From Acidovorax delafieldii 2AN (GTDB lineage: Bacteria; Pseudomonadota; Gammaproteobacteria; Burkholderiales; Burkholderiaceae_C): a DNA stretch of 56,988 nucleotides. Shown here in pieces: positions 18,920-28,035 of this stretch. Position numbers and translations under genes: made by a program. The notes below the pieces were generated by a model. That model saw only the letters and a program-made list of their open reading frames with translations, was not told the DNA's origin and searched no databases. The stretch covers positions 1-56,988 of the forward strand of contig NZ_ACQT01000007.1 of assembly GCF_000175235.1 (NCBI RefSeq), read 5' to 3'. Numbering within the stretch: position 1 is the first letter of the stretch; each line of letters opens with the position of its first letter.

Positions 18920-19921
18920 ATGAAGACTGAGCGAAAGCCCCAACACGTTCTCTTGACCGGTGCGGCCGGGTTTATTGGCAGTCACGTAGCCGCGCGTCTG
19001 CTGGAGCGCGGTGACCGGGTTCTGGGCCTGGACAACGTCAATGACTATTACGACCCTGCGCTCAAGTGGGCCAGGCTACGGCGGATCGAGGGGGCTCCGG
19101 GTTTCCGTTTCGTGCGGCTTGATCTGCACGATCGTGCACGCATGGCCGAACTCTTTGCCACTGAACGTTTCGACGGCGTCATTCACCTTGCCGCCCAGGC
19201 CGGGGTGCGCTACAGCATTACCCATCCCCATGCCTACCTGGATTCCAACCTCACAGGATTTGGTCATGTCCTGGAGGGGTGCCGCGCCCAAGGCGTCGCG
19301 CACCTTGTATATGCGTCGAGCTCCAGTGTCTATGGCGGCAACACCAAGATGCCGTTTACTGAAACAGACGCCGTTGACCGCCCCGTGAGTCTGTATGCTG
19401 CCACGAAGAAGGCCAACGAGCTGATGGCCCACACATACAGCCACCTTTACGGCTTTCCTACCACCGGGCTGCGCTTTTTCACGGTCTACGGCCCCTGGGG
19501 CCGGCCCGACATGGCTTACCACCTCTTCACCCGGGCCATTCTGGCGGGTGAGCCGATCCCGGTCTTCAACCACGGTGACATGCGGCGTGACTTTACCTAC
19601 ATCGATGACATCACCGAGGGCGTGCTGCGCGTGCTGGACAGGCCGGCTACTCCTGAACACGTGGGTACAGCACCTTACCGCGTGTTCAATATCGGCAACA
19701 GCGAGCCCGTGCAACTGCTCGATTTCATAAACTGCATCGAAAGCGCGCTTGGCAAAAAGGCCATCAAGCAACTGCTCCCCATGCAGCCGGGTGACGTGCC
19801 GGCAACCTATGCCAGCACTCAGTCCCTGAGGGACTGGGTAGGTTTTGCTCCATCCACGCCGCTGGTTGAAGGCCTCAGGAAATTCGTGCACTGGTATCGG
19901 GATTACTACCGCTGCGGCTGA
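18920..19921 (+). CDS. UDP-glucuronate 4-epimerase-like SDR
   Basis: 333 residues. It has LTGAAGFIGSHVAARLLERG, LDNVNDYYDPALKWARL (typical of UDP-glucuronate epimerases such as CapI/LspL), LAAQAGVRYSI, the catalytic SSSSVYGG and YAATKKANE, and TVYGPWGRPDMA. The probable reaction is UDP-glucuronic to UDP-galacturonic acid, giving an acidic sugar to the polymer. No UDP-glucose dehydrogenase is seen in the window, so UDP-glucuronate must come from elsewhere. Downstream, 225 bases separate it from the export genes; that gap is AT-richer around 20070-20100 and probably holds a promoter. Confidence 0.88.
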   Translation: MKTERKPQHVLLTGAAGFIGSHVAARLLERGDRVLGLDNVNDYYDPALKWARLRRIEGAPGFRFVRLDLHDRARMAELFATERFDGVIHLAAQAGVRYSITHPHAYLDSNLTGFGHVLEGCRAQGVAHLVYASSSSVYGGNTKMPFTETDAVDRPVSLYAATKKANELMAHTYSHLYGFPTTGLRFFTVYGPWGRPDMAYHLFTRAILAGEPIPVFNHGDMRRDFTYIDDITEGVLRVLDRPATPEHVGTAPYRVFNIGNSEPVQLLDFINCIESALGKKAIKQLLPMQPGDVPATYASTQSLRDWVGFAPSTPLVEGLRKFVHWYRDYYRCG

Positions 19922-20146
19922 GCTTGCCTGCCGACGGTGCGCGCTGAAGAGCGGTCCCGGAACCGCCATCCAGTGCGGGCATGGTTTCGTTTCATGGCCT
20001 CGAAAGCCGTTCGAGAGTCGTGCCAGGGGCACAGCTGAACATGCACGGCAAAAAATGCATTTACGCGTAACATTCTCTAGGAGTATGCTGCGGCGAGGCT
20101 TGGTCATATTCACCTTGCCACTTCAGCGATGTTGAGGAGTTGCGCC

Positions 20147-20788
20147 ATGCAGAAATTCGTTTCGAGGCTCCTGAATTCATTGGTCCGCGTCGTGGCAATA
20201 GCGGCCATGGCAATAGCGGCGGGCGGCTGCGCGGGGATGCGGGGGGGGGATAATCCAGCCGCGCCAGCCAAAGCTTCCACCCCGGATTACAACTACGTCG
20301 TAGGGCCGGGCGATACGCTCAATATCATCGTTTGGCGCAACCCTGAGCTGTCACAAATAGTGCCGGTGCGTCCTGATGGCCAGGTGTCCACGCCGTTGGT
20401 GGACGGGCTCGTAGCGCAAGGTAAAACTTCGGCGCAGATCGCTCGGGATGTGGAAAAAGAGTTGGGTAAGTACGTAAGGGATCCGGTCGTTACCGTGATC
20501 GTGACCAGCTTCGTCGGCCCCTACAGCGAACAGATTCGCGTGGTGGGGGAGGCGGCCAAACCGCAGTTCCTGCCCTACAAGCAAAAAATGACGGTGCTGG
20601 ACGTCATGATCGCAGTAGGCGGTTTGACCGATTTTGCCGATGGCAACCGCGCTACGCTCGTGCGCTCGTCCGATGGCAACAAGCGCTACAACGTGCGCTT
20701 GAATGATTTGATCAAACGTGGCGATATCGGCGCCAATGTGGACGTGCTTCCCGGCGATATTCTCATCATCCCCCAGGGGTGGTTCTGA
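20147..20788 (+). CDS. epsE: Polysaccharide export (OPX/Wza-like) lipoprotein, XrtA-associated EpsE type
   Basis: 213 residues. The signal ends in a lipobox at Cys28. Then comes the Poly_export domain (YNYVVGPGDTLNIIVWRNPELSQ) and a SLBB-like repeat (IRVVGEAAKPQFLPYKQKMTVLDVMIAVGGLTDFAD), ending GDILIIPQGWF. It forms the outer-membrane/periplasmic exit channel for the polymer. The ATG at 20147 has GAGGAG seven bases upstream; an in-frame ATG at 20129 precedes the site. The length suits the short EpsE variants of exosortase-A clusters (TIGR03027 type, from memory). A G9 run at 20241-20249 lies right after the lipobox and could cause slippage. Confidence 0.93.
   Translation: MQKFVSRLLNSLVRVVAIAAMAIAAGGCAGMRGGDNPAAPAKASTPDYNYVVGPGDTLNIIVWRNPELSQIVPVRPDGQVSTPLVDGLVAQGKTSAQIARDVEKELGKYVRDPVVTVIVTSFVGPYSEQIRVVGEAAKPQFLPYKQKMTVLDVMIAVGGLTDFADGNRATLVRSSDGNKRYNVRLNDLIKRGDIGANVDVLPGDILIIPQGWF
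20241..20249 (+). repeat. G9 run inside the export lipoprotein gene
   Basis: Nine consecutive G shortly after the lipobox codon. The gene reads correctly in this sequence; loss or gain of one G would truncate the protein at about 40 residues. Confidence 0.85.
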
Positions 20789-20845
20789 CTCACTTAAGCA
20801 AGGGTTGGCGACAGTAGGCCGCCCGGCGGAATTAAGGGGGATGGA

Positions 20846-22408
20846 ATGGATGAGCTTCTAGGCCAGATCACCACAACCGTGCGCGGTATGTGGATCTATC
20901 GCCAAATGGCAATGTTGACCACCTGGTTGGTTGGCGCTTTGGGCGTTAGCGTGGTGCTCATGATGCCGGACCATTACCAGGCGTCGGCGCGGGTATTCGT
21001 GGATACCCAGTCCATCCTGCGCCCCCTTATGACCGGGATTGCTGTACAGCCGAACATTGAGCAGCAGGTGGCCATGCTGAGCCGCACGCTCATTAGCCGG
21101 CCTACCGTGGAGCGTCTGGTGCGCATGGTTGATCTTGATCAGGGCGCACAGTCCAAGGCCTCGAAGGATGCGGTGGTTGATTCCGTGACCAAAGCCATCA
21201 GCATCCAGACTACCGGGCGCGACAACCTTTATACGTTGGCCTATCGCGATCAGAGCCCCGAGGCGGCGCAACGTGTCGTTCAGGCGCTGCTGACCATCTT
21301 CGTCGAGTCCAGTTTAGGGGCCACTCGCCAGGATTCGGATAGCGCGCGCCGCTTCCTTGAGGAACAGATCAAGAGCTATGAAGCCAAGTTGACAGACGCC
21401 GAAGGGCGTCTGAAGGCATTCAAGCTCCGTAATATCGAGCTGCAGTCGGCGGCGGGCCTGGACTCTGCAGGGCGGGCTGCAGAAATTGCCGGTCTCCTGA
21501 GCCAGGCAAGACTTGAGCTGCGTGAGGCCGAGAGCGCACGCGCAGCGGCGGCACACCAACTGGAGTTGCTGAGGTCGCAGGCGCGTAGTCCCGCCTCAGG
21601 GGCCGCGACCAACGTGCAAACGCCTGAAATCGATGCACGCCTCAATGCGCAGAAGCGCAATTTGGATACGCTGTTGCAGCGTTACACCGACGAGCATCCC
21701 GATGTGACCAATGCACGTCGCCTGATCAATGAGCTTGAGATCCAGAAGCGCAACGAAATGGAGGAGTTGCGGCGCAAAAATCAAGCGAATCCACCTGCGC
21801 CTGTGGCTGGAGCCAACCCGGCGGTGGTGGAGCTCAGTCGTATTTACTCTGCCGCTGAAGTGCAAGTGGCGTCGCTGCGAGCGCGAGTAGCCGAATATGA
21901 ATCGCGCGTTAGCCGTGCCAATGAACAGCTGAAGGTCGCGCCGCAGTTGGAAGCCGAGTTGGCACAACTCAATCGTGACTATCAGATTCACCAGAAAAAC
22001 TATGCCGATCTGGTGGCCCGCCGTGAGTCTGCGCTGATGTCGGGTGAACTGGAAAACAGATCAAAGGTGGCTGATTTCAGGGTCATCGACCCGCCACGGG
22101 TCACCCCTAAACCTGTTGCACCCAACCGGATATTGCTGTTGCCGCTCTCGCTTTTGGTCGCGATAGGCTCCGGGCTGGGTGTGGCGTTTCTGATGAGCCA
22201 GATCAAGCCGGTTTTCTTCGATGGTGCTGCGCTGCGCCAGGTGACTCATCTGCCATTATTGGGTGTCGTTGAGCTGATTTCCAGCGATGAGTTGCTTCAA
22301 CGCGAATCGCGAAACCTGAAGCGTTTCATGATGACGTTCCTCGTGCTCATCCTCCTTTACGTGGGTGGCATGGCGGCGCTTTCCTACCACTCGGGCGTCC
22401 TAAGGTGA
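20846..22408 (+). CDS. Polysaccharide chain-length determinant protein (Wzz/PCP type, XrtA-associated)
   Basis: 520 residues. A first membrane helix lies at about 22-42 (WLVGALGVSVVLMM). The Wzz segment follows (YQASARVFVDTQSILRPLMTG). A long periplasmic coiled-coil runs from about 170 to 400, rich in Glu, Arg and Ala. The second helix is near residue 430 (ILLLPLSLLVAIGSGLGVAFL), preceded by the Pro-rich RVIDPPRVTPKPVAPNR typical of PCP proteins, and a third helix sits at the C-terminus. It controls polymer length together with the kinase encoded next. The ATG at 20846 lies 5 bases behind AAGGGGG. Confidence 0.93.
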   Translation: MDELLGQITTTVRGMWIYRQMAMLTTWLVGALGVSVVLMMPDHYQASARVFVDTQSILRPLMTGIAVQPNIEQQVAMLSRTLISRPTVERLVRMVDLDQGAQSKASKDAVVDSVTKAISIQTTGRDNLYTLAYRDQSPEAAQRVVQALLTIFVESSLGATRQDSDSARRFLEEQIKSYEAKLTDAEGRLKAFKLRNIELQSAAGLDSAGRAAEIAGLLSQARLELREAESARAAAAHQLELLRSQARSPASGAATNVQTPEIDARLNAQKRNLDTLLQRYTDEHPDVTNARRLINELEIQKRNEMEELRRKNQANPPAPVAGANPAVVELSRIYSAAEVQVASLRARVAEYESRVSRANEQLKVAPQLEAELAQLNRDYQIHQKNYADLVARRESALMSGELENRSKVADFRVIDPPRVTPKPVAPNRILLLPLSLLVAIGSGLGVAFLMSQIKPVFFDGAALRQVTHLPLLGVVELISSDELLQRESRNLKRFMMTFLVLILLYVGGMAALSYHSGVLR

Positions 22409-22417
22409 TAGGCAATC

Positions 22418-23368
22418 ATGACCAGCTCCATTGAAAAAGCAGCCCAGCGGCTGGAACAGTTGCGCAAGGCGGGGGCGTTATTGCCTGACGGGATTGTGCA
22501 GTCGGAAGATGCGGCCACACAGCAAATGACAAGGCCCATATCGCCTGCAGCAATCACCGCCACCGACGCTCCGATCGCAACGCCCTCGAAACCGAGCTCC
22601 AAGACTGTCCAAATCGATCTAACCGCGTTGGCTGCAGCGGGCTTTGTCACTCCCCATGCGCCGCGCTCCGCCACCACGGACCAGTTTCGCGTCATCAAGC
22701 GACCGCTTTTGGACAATGCGACAGGGAAGGGCGCATCGTTGGCGGTCAATGGCAATCTCATCATGGTGACCAGTGCTCTACCTGAAGAGGGCAAGAGTTT
22801 CACGGCCATCAACTTGGCGATGAGCATGGCCATGGAGCTGAACCACACCGTGATGCTCGTGGATGCCGATGTGGCGCGCCCTTCGATTATGAAGAAGCTG
22901 GGTTTGCAACCGGCGCCGGGCTTGCTGGATTTGCTGCTGGATAGAGAAGTCGGCTTGGCCGATGTGCTGCTGCGCACCAATATCGAGAATCTCACGCTGT
23001 TACCCACGGGCCTTCCGCACCCGCGTGCGACGGAGTTGCTGGCGAGTGATGCCATGGCCACTCTGCTCGAAGACATGGCGAAGCGGTACAGCGATCGCAT
23101 CATCATCTTCGATTCGCCCCCCTTGCTGATCACTACCGAGGCGCGGGTTCTTGCCAGTCACATGGGCCAGGTTGTCATCGTGGTTCAGGCTGAAAAAACG
23201 CTCCAGTCCGAGGTCCAGCAAGCCTTGGCCACCATAGAGAATTGCCCTATTCGGCTCATGGTGCTAAACCAAGCGCGCAGCCGCGGTTTGGGCGCCTATG
23301 GGTACGGCCACGGTTATGGGTACGAACAGGTCGTCGCAGAGAACAAGCCAGTCTCTGCTGTCGCTTGA
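22418..23368 (+). CDS. XrtA-associated tyrosine-protein kinase (CpsD/EpsG type BY-kinase)
   Basis: 316 residues. The N-terminal 90 residues are a linker. The Walker A-like loop VTSALPEEGKSFTAINLA is followed by Walker A' VMLVDADVARP and by IIIFDSPPLLIT (Walker B). The C-terminus carries a Tyr-rich cluster, GAYGYGHGYGYEQ, the usual autophosphorylation region. It is a soluble kinase that works with the membrane chain-length protein immediately upstream (9-base gap), and the phosphatase at 15594 is its likely antagonist. Cycles of phosphorylation set polymerisation and export in homologous systems. Confidence 0.93.
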   Translation: MTSSIEKAAQRLEQLRKAGALLPDGIVQSEDAATQQMTRPISPAAITATDAPIATPSKPSSKTVQIDLTALAAAGFVTPHAPRSATTDQFRVIKRPLLDNATGKGASLAVNGNLIMVTSALPEEGKSFTAINLAMSMAMELNHTVMLVDADVARPSIMKKLGLQPAPGLLDLLLDREVGLADVLLRTNIENLTLLPTGLPHPRATELLASDAMATLLEDMAKRYSDRIIIFDSPPLLITTEARVLASHMGQVVIVVQAEKTLQSEVQQALATIENCPIRLMVLNQARSRGLGAYGYGHGYGYEQVVAENKPVSAVA

Positions 23369-23388
23369 AGAAAAAAGGGAGGGTTCGC

Positions 23389-24963
23389 ATGCACCTGCCA
23401 CATCATTGCCAAGCACGTAACTCCGCCGTTCGCTGCAATGCACTGGAGTTGGCGCTGGCAATCGCGTCTGCGCTGTTGCCTGGTACTGCTCTTGCCCAGC
23501 AAGATGATGCACAAGCTAATGCACAGGCCACTCCCTACCAATCCAGCCTGTGGTTGGAGCCGCGTGTTTCGGTGCAGCACACTGTTACCAGCAATGCGCG
23601 GCTCGACGCTTCGGGTGTCAGCGACCATGTAACAGAGGTGATTCCCGGGTTGCGGCTGGTCAGCAACACGGCCCGTGTCAAAGGCTTTTTTGATTACTCG
23701 CTGCACGGTGCATATTACGCGCGAGAGTCGGTGCCTCATCATGTCTGGCACAACCTGAATGCCAGCGTAGTCCTCGAAGCGATCGAACAACGGGCGTTCA
23801 TCGATGTGGCTGGCGTTGTTGCATCTCAGCCCATATCGGCGTTCGGGGCCCCGGTGGACGGTTCTCCTGCAAACCCCAACAACTCGCAGACATCGAGTTT
23901 TCGCCTGTCGCCTTACTTGCGAGGGAGCATGGGGAGTTCGGTGGACTATGAGGCCCGCTACGCTGTTCAAGATACACGCACCGATGCGGCCAATCGCTCC
24001 GGCGTCACAACGCAGGATTGGCTCTTGCATCTGGGCAGCAGAAAGAATGGGCAGATTCTGGGATGGTCGGTGGATGCGAGCCAGCAGACCGCAGACTTTT
24101 CGCTCGGTCGGCGTATTGACACCACGACGCTGCGTGCTCGCGTGAGTTACGCTGTCTCGCCGCAATTGCTTCTCTCAGCGGTGGGCGGAACAGAATCCAC
24201 CAATCAGCTTTCGCCGACCCGGGAGTCCCACGCCATTGGGGGTATTGGCGCCGTCTGGCAGCCATCGGAGCGTACCCGATTGTCTTTCGAACGCGAGAGC
24301 CGCTACTTTGGAGAGGCCCACAACGTGGTGCTTGAACACCGCACCGGGCGCACCGTTTGGCGATACACCGATCAGAAGGGCATTTCCAATGGACTGGGCG
24401 CGCAGGCAGCGTCGTTGGGATCGCTTTTCGACCTTCTTGACGGTTTTTACTCTCGGCTCGAAGCCGATCCCATTCGACGCACCCAACTCGTGCTTGCGGA
24501 GATCGAACGCCTGGGTCTGCCTGCCAATCTTCAAGTGTTCCAGGATTTTCTCAGGTCATCGAGTACGGTACAGCGGGTGCAGCAACTGTCTTTGGCACTG
24601 CTGGGCCAGCGCAGTACGGCGACGCTGGCTATTTCGCGTTCTGATAGTCGACTGCTCGATGGTTCGCTCCACCTGGGTGACGATTTCGACACCAACACCC
24701 AGATTCGTCAGCATGGTTGGAATCTGCTGCTTGCCCACCGTCTTACGCCGAACTCCTCCATCCATGCAAGTTTCGGCGAACAGCGCAGCGTGGGTACGGT
24801 GCCTGGACTCGAGACTCGGGTGCGCGCATTCATATTGGGCTGGAATACGTTGCTGACCCGCCGTACCAGCGGCACCATTCAGATCCGCCGCGTTCTGTCG
24901 GATGGCCCCGCCAGTCCCTATAGCGAATCGGCCATCATGGGAATCATCACACACCGGTTCTGA
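23389..24963 (+). CDS. XrtA/PEP-CTERM-associated outer-membrane beta-barrel protein (TIGR03016 type)
   Basis: 524 residues. A signal sequence ends ALLPGTALAQQ. The rest has alternating polar/apolar beta-strands, ends in a terminal aromatic (HRF), and contains SVQHTVTSNARLDASG near the start and FDYSLHGAYYAR. This matches the outer-membrane proteins that accompany EpsE/Wzz genes in exosortase-A loci; they are thought to assist export across the outer membrane. I chose the ATG at 23389 because of the GGGAGG site and signal peptide; an upstream in-frame start overlaps the kinase gene. The stop is 3 bases before the next gene. Confidence 0.85.
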   Translation: MHLPHHCQARNSAVRCNALELALAIASALLPGTALAQQDDAQANAQATPYQSSLWLEPRVSVQHTVTSNARLDASGVSDHVTEVIPGLRLVSNTARVKGFFDYSLHGAYYARESVPHHVWHNLNASVVLEAIEQRAFIDVAGVVASQPISAFGAPVDGSPANPNNSQTSSFRLSPYLRGSMGSSVDYEARYAVQDTRTDAANRSGVTTQDWLLHLGSRKNGQILGWSVDASQQTADFSLGRRIDTTTLRARVSYAVSPQLLLSAVGGTESTNQLSPTRESHAIGGIGAVWQPSERTRLSFERESRYFGEAHNVVLEHRTGRTVWRYTDQKGISNGLGAQAASLGSLFDLLDGFYSRLEADPIRRTQLVLAEIERLGLPANLQVFQDFLRSSSTVQRVQQLSLALLGQRSTATLAISRSDSRLLDGSLHLGDDFDTNTQIRQHGWNLLLAHRLTPNSSIHASFGEQRSVGTVPGLETRVRAFILGWNTLLTRRTSGTIQIRRVLSDGPASPYSESAIMGIITHRF

Positions 24964-24966
24964 TCC

Positions 24967-26079
24967 ATGTACGAAGCGTTCTATGGGTTGACCAGCAAAC
25001 CCTTCCAACTCAACCCCGATCCTGGCTTCTATTTCAGTAGCAAGCAGCACCAGCGCGCGCGCGCTTACCTAGAGTACGGCGTCATGTGCTGCGAAGGTTT
25101 CATCGTGATCACAGGTGAGGTGGGTGCAGGCAAAACCACCATTGTGCGCGGGCTGCTCGACAGTCTGGATCCGGATACGGTTGTGGCAGCCCATCTGGTG
25201 AGCACGCAACTGAGTGCAGAGGATACGCTTCGCCTAGTGGGCGCGGCTTTTGGAGTCCATGTGCATGGCGTCTGCAAAGGAGACCTGTTGCTTGCGCTGG
25301 AGGCATTCTTCGTCGCCCAGACGCTACAAGGAAAGCGTTGTTTGCTCATCGTCGATGAAGCACAGAACCTTCAGCCGCAGGCAGTTGAAGAGCTGCGCAT
25401 GCTGTCCAACTTCCAGAATGGCCAGGACGCACTGCTACAGACCTTTCTCGTGGGCCAGCCCGAGTTCCGACAAATTCTGCAAAGCCCTGGCATGGTGCAA
25501 CTGCGTCAGCGGGTCACCGCGACCTGCCATCTGGGGCCTCTGGACGGCGATGAAACCCGAGAGTACATCCTGCATCGATTGAAGTGCGCGGGCGCCACCG
25601 ACAAGCCTACTTTTGATCCGGACATATTCGACGGCGTCTATCGTTTCACGGGAGGAGTTCCGCGGCGCATCAACACGCTGTTCGATCGAATCCTGTTGCA
25701 GGGTTTTCTCACCGACCGGACACACATTGACCTTGAATTGGTCACTGAAATCATCCAAGAGATTCAGTCCGAAATGCATGTGCCGCCCAAGGTCGCCCAT
25801 CCCTGGGAGATGTCACTGAGAACGGCGGCTCGAGGCGCAGTGCACGAAGATCCAGCTCACAGCGATCCGGAATCTGATGGATTGGACCTGGATAGCACTT
25901 TGGCAGACAGTGTTTCCCGCCACCTTGCGCACGTTACGGCCGAGCAACTGAGTGCGCGGTTGTTGCGTATTGAACGCAGCGTTTTGCGCCAGGAGCGTGT
26001 GAGTCTGGAAATCTTGATGAACCTGCAGAAGTTGGTGGCCGCGGGGCGGCATCCGCGTTCAGACAGTGCCGCCGGCTAG
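24967..26079 (+). CDS. XrtA-associated AAA ATPase (ExeA/GspA-like, TIGR03015 type)
   Basis: 370 residues. It opens MYEAFYGLTSKPFQLNPDPGFYF, the usual ExeA-like start. Walker A is TGEVGAGKTT (about residues 48-57), Walker B is CLLIVDEAQNL, and an LRQRVTATCHLGPL sensor region and GGVPRRINTLFDRIL follow. The C-terminal 100 residues are a variable, partly coiled region. Members sit in exosortase-A loci and are believed to energise or organise cell-envelope assembly of the export machinery; the exact job is not known. The gene is packed with its neighbours (3 and 17 bases). Confidence 0.92.
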   Translation: MYEAFYGLTSKPFQLNPDPGFYFSSKQHQRARAYLEYGVMCCEGFIVITGEVGAGKTTIVRGLLDSLDPDTVVAAHLVSTQLSAEDTLRLVGAAFGVHVHGVCKGDLLLALEAFFVAQTLQGKRCLLIVDEAQNLQPQAVEELRMLSNFQNGQDALLQTFLVGQPEFRQILQSPGMVQLRQRVTATCHLGPLDGDETREYILHRLKCAGATDKPTFDPDIFDGVYRFTGGVPRRINTLFDRILLQGFLTDRTHIDLELVTEIIQEIQSEMHVPPKVAHPWEMSLRTAARGAVHEDPAHSDPESDGLDLDSTLADSVSRHLAHVTAEQLSARLLRIERSVLRQERVSLEILMNLQKLVAAGRHPRSDSAAG

Positions 26080-26096
26080 ACCCTGGAGTCCTCGCC

Positions 26097-26963
26097 ATGC
26101 ACAGCACGTCCCCCATTACCAACGCGCTGACCATCGACGTCGAGGACTATTTTCAAGTATCGGCTTTTGCTCCCTACATCGACCGCAGCGAGTGGGACTT
26201 GCGCGAATGTCGAGTGGAGCGCAATGTTGATCGCATTTTGGCTTTGCTCGACGAGTGCGACACCCAGGCCACTTTCTTTACGTTGGGATGGATTGCCGCG
26301 CGCTATCCTGCGCTGGTGCGCCGCATTGTGGATGGAGGGCATGAGCTTGCCAGCCATGGTTACGGCCATGAGCGTGTGAGCGACTTGTCCGAGGTGGAGT
26401 TCTTCGACGACATCTATCGAGCCAAGGCCCTGCTGGAAGACATTGCCGGTATGCGGGTGCAGGGCTACCGTGCCCCCAGCTTTTCGATCGGCTCGGGTAA
26501 CCTGTGGGCGCTCGATACGCTGCAGCGTGCCGGCTACCGCTACAGCTCCAGCATTTACCCCATACGGCATGACCACTACGGTATGCCGGACGCACCACGT
26601 TTTGCCCACCGGATACGTGATGGATTGATTGAGGTTCCCCCTACCACCCTGCGGATGTTCAACCGCAATCTGCCGTCCAGCGGGGGGGGGTACTTTCGCC
26701 TTTTCCCTTACTCGCTATCGCGCTGGATGCTGCACCAAGTCAATAGTCAGGATAGCTCGCCCGCCGTTTTCTACTTCCATCCCTGGGAAATTGACGTCGG
26801 GCAACCGCGAGTGGATGGCATCGGTTTCAAGACCCGCTTCAGGCACTACGTGAACATCGGTCGCATGGAGCAGCGGCTGGAGTTCTTGCTGCGGGACTTC
26901 CGTTGGGGTCGTATGGACCACATTTTTCTTCCCTCGCATGCGCAGGAGGTGGCCCTTGTCTGA
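26097..26963 (+). CDS. XrtA-associated polysaccharide deacetylase (CE4, DUF3473, TIGR03006 type)
   Basis: 288 residues. The NodB domain shows NALTIDVEDYFQVSAF (catalytic and metal Asp), GHELASHGYGHERVSDL (metal His pair) and QGYRAPSFSIG. The C-terminal DUF3473 part has FYFHPWEIDVGQPR. It removes N-acetyl groups from the exopolysaccharide or its lipid-linked precursor. All key ligands are present, in contrast to the second deacetylase-like domain at 41243. A G9 run at 26682-26690 falls in the SSGGGYFRLFPYS codons and is in frame here. The last bases overlap the FemAB gene. Confidence 0.93.
   Translation: MHSTSPITNALTIDVEDYFQVSAFAPYIDRSEWDLRECRVERNVDRILALLDECDTQATFFTLGWIAARYPALVRRIVDGGHELASHGYGHERVSDLSEVEFFDDIYRAKALLEDIAGMRVQGYRAPSFSIGSGNLWALDTLQRAGYRYSSSIYPIRHDHYGMPDAPRFAHRIRDGLIEVPPTTLRMFNRNLPSSGGGYFRLFPYSLSRWMLHQVNSQDSSPAVFYFHPWEIDVGQPRVDGIGFKTRFRHYVNIGRMEQRLEFLLRDFRWGRMDHIFLPSHAQEVALV
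26682..26690 (+). repeat. G9 run inside the deacetylase gene
   Basis: Nine G encode the Gly-rich turn before the conserved YFRLFPYS block. The frame is intact; a slip would cut off the DUF3473 part. Confidence 0.85.
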
Positions 26964-28011
26964 TGTCTCCTCAGCGCTCATCGTCCGCCGGCTCGATTTG
27001 CACAGCACCGGTGAAGCTGCCCGCTGGGACGCGTTTGTGCAGAGTTGCCCGAATGCCACTTTCTTTCATCGCGCGGGTTGGCAGGTGCTGATCCGCGAAG
27101 TGTTTCGTCACGACACCTACTTTCTCTATGCAGAGGCCGCTGGAAATATCCGGGGCATATTGCCGCTTGGGCATGTCAAGAGCCGGTTGTTTGGCAACGC
27201 GCTCACCAGTCTGCCTTTTTCCGTGTATGGAGGTGTCGCAGCCCTGGACGAGGACGCTGCTTCGACGCTGGAACGGGAGGCCGAGCATCTGGCTCAGCGC
27301 CTGGATGTGGACCACCTGGAGTTGCGCAATGTGCAGCGCTGCCACACCGACTGGCCTGTTCAAGACCTCTACGTGACGTTTCGCAAGTCTATTGCACAGA
27401 AAGAAGAGGACAACCTGCTCGCCATCCCGCGCAAGCAGCGTGCGATGGTGCGCAAAGGTATCAAAAACGGTCTGACTTCCCATATTGATGTCTCGGTAGA
27501 CCGCTTCTTTGCACTTTATGCCGACAACGTACACCGCCATGGCACGCCAGCCCTGCCCAAAGCTTACTTCAACGGACTGTGCCGCGTATTTGGGCCTGAC
27601 TGCGAAGTGCTCACCGTTTGCGCGCCCGATGGTCGGCCCGTCAGCAGCGTACTCAGCTTCTATTTTCGCGACGAGGTGCTTCCTTACTATGCCGGTGACG
27701 ACGAGGCGGCAAGGGAACTGGCCGCCAACGACTTCAAGTATTGGGAGCTCATGCGCCTGGCCTGCGCGCGTGGTCTGAAGGTATTCGACTACGGACGCAG
27801 CAAGCAGAACTCAGGGTCGTACGCATTCAAGAAGAACTGGGGCTTCGAGCCTACACCGCTTCACTATGAATATCGTCTTTACAAAAGCGATAGCGTGCCG
27901 CAGAACAACCCCGCGAATGCCAAATACCGTCTGCTGATCGCCGCGTGGCGTCGTATGCCGATTGCGCTGGCCAACTGGCTGGGACCCAAGATTGCGCGCA
28001 ATCTTGGATGA
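26956..28011 (+). CDS. XrtA-associated FemAB-family protein (TIGR03019 type)
   Basis: 351 residues from the TTG at 26956. This start was chosen because an AGGAGG site lies 6 bases upstream; the in-frame ATG at 26938 includes that site in its coding part. GNAT-like FemAB features include FFHRAGWQVLIREVFRHDTYFLYAE, KQRAMVRKGIKNGL, and KVFDYGRSKQNSGSYAFKKNWGFEP (Acetyltransf_6-like C-terminal lobe). FemAB proteins transfer amino acids from aminoacyl-tRNA to envelope polymers; in exosortase-A loci the substrate is unknown, but an amide decoration of the polysaccharide is a fair guess. It overlaps the deacetylase gene by 8 bases. Confidence 0.9.
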   Translation: MSDVSSALIVRRLDLHSTGEAARWDAFVQSCPNATFFHRAGWQVLIREVFRHDTYFLYAEAAGNIRGILPLGHVKSRLFGNALTSLPFSVYGGVAALDEDAASTLEREAEHLAQRLDVDHLELRNVQRCHTDWPVQDLYVTFRKSIAQKEEDNLLAIPRKQRAMVRKGIKNGLTSHIDVSVDRFFALYADNVHRHGTPALPKAYFNGLCRVFGPDCEVLTVCAPDGRPVSSVLSFYFRDEVLPYYAGDDEAARELAANDFKYWELMRLACARGLKVFDYGRSKQNSGSYAFKKNWGFEPTPLHYEYRLYKSDSVPQNNPANAKYRLLIAAWRRMPIALANWLGPKIARNLG

Positions 28012-28035
28012 GCACCGTTCTAATGCATAACCGCC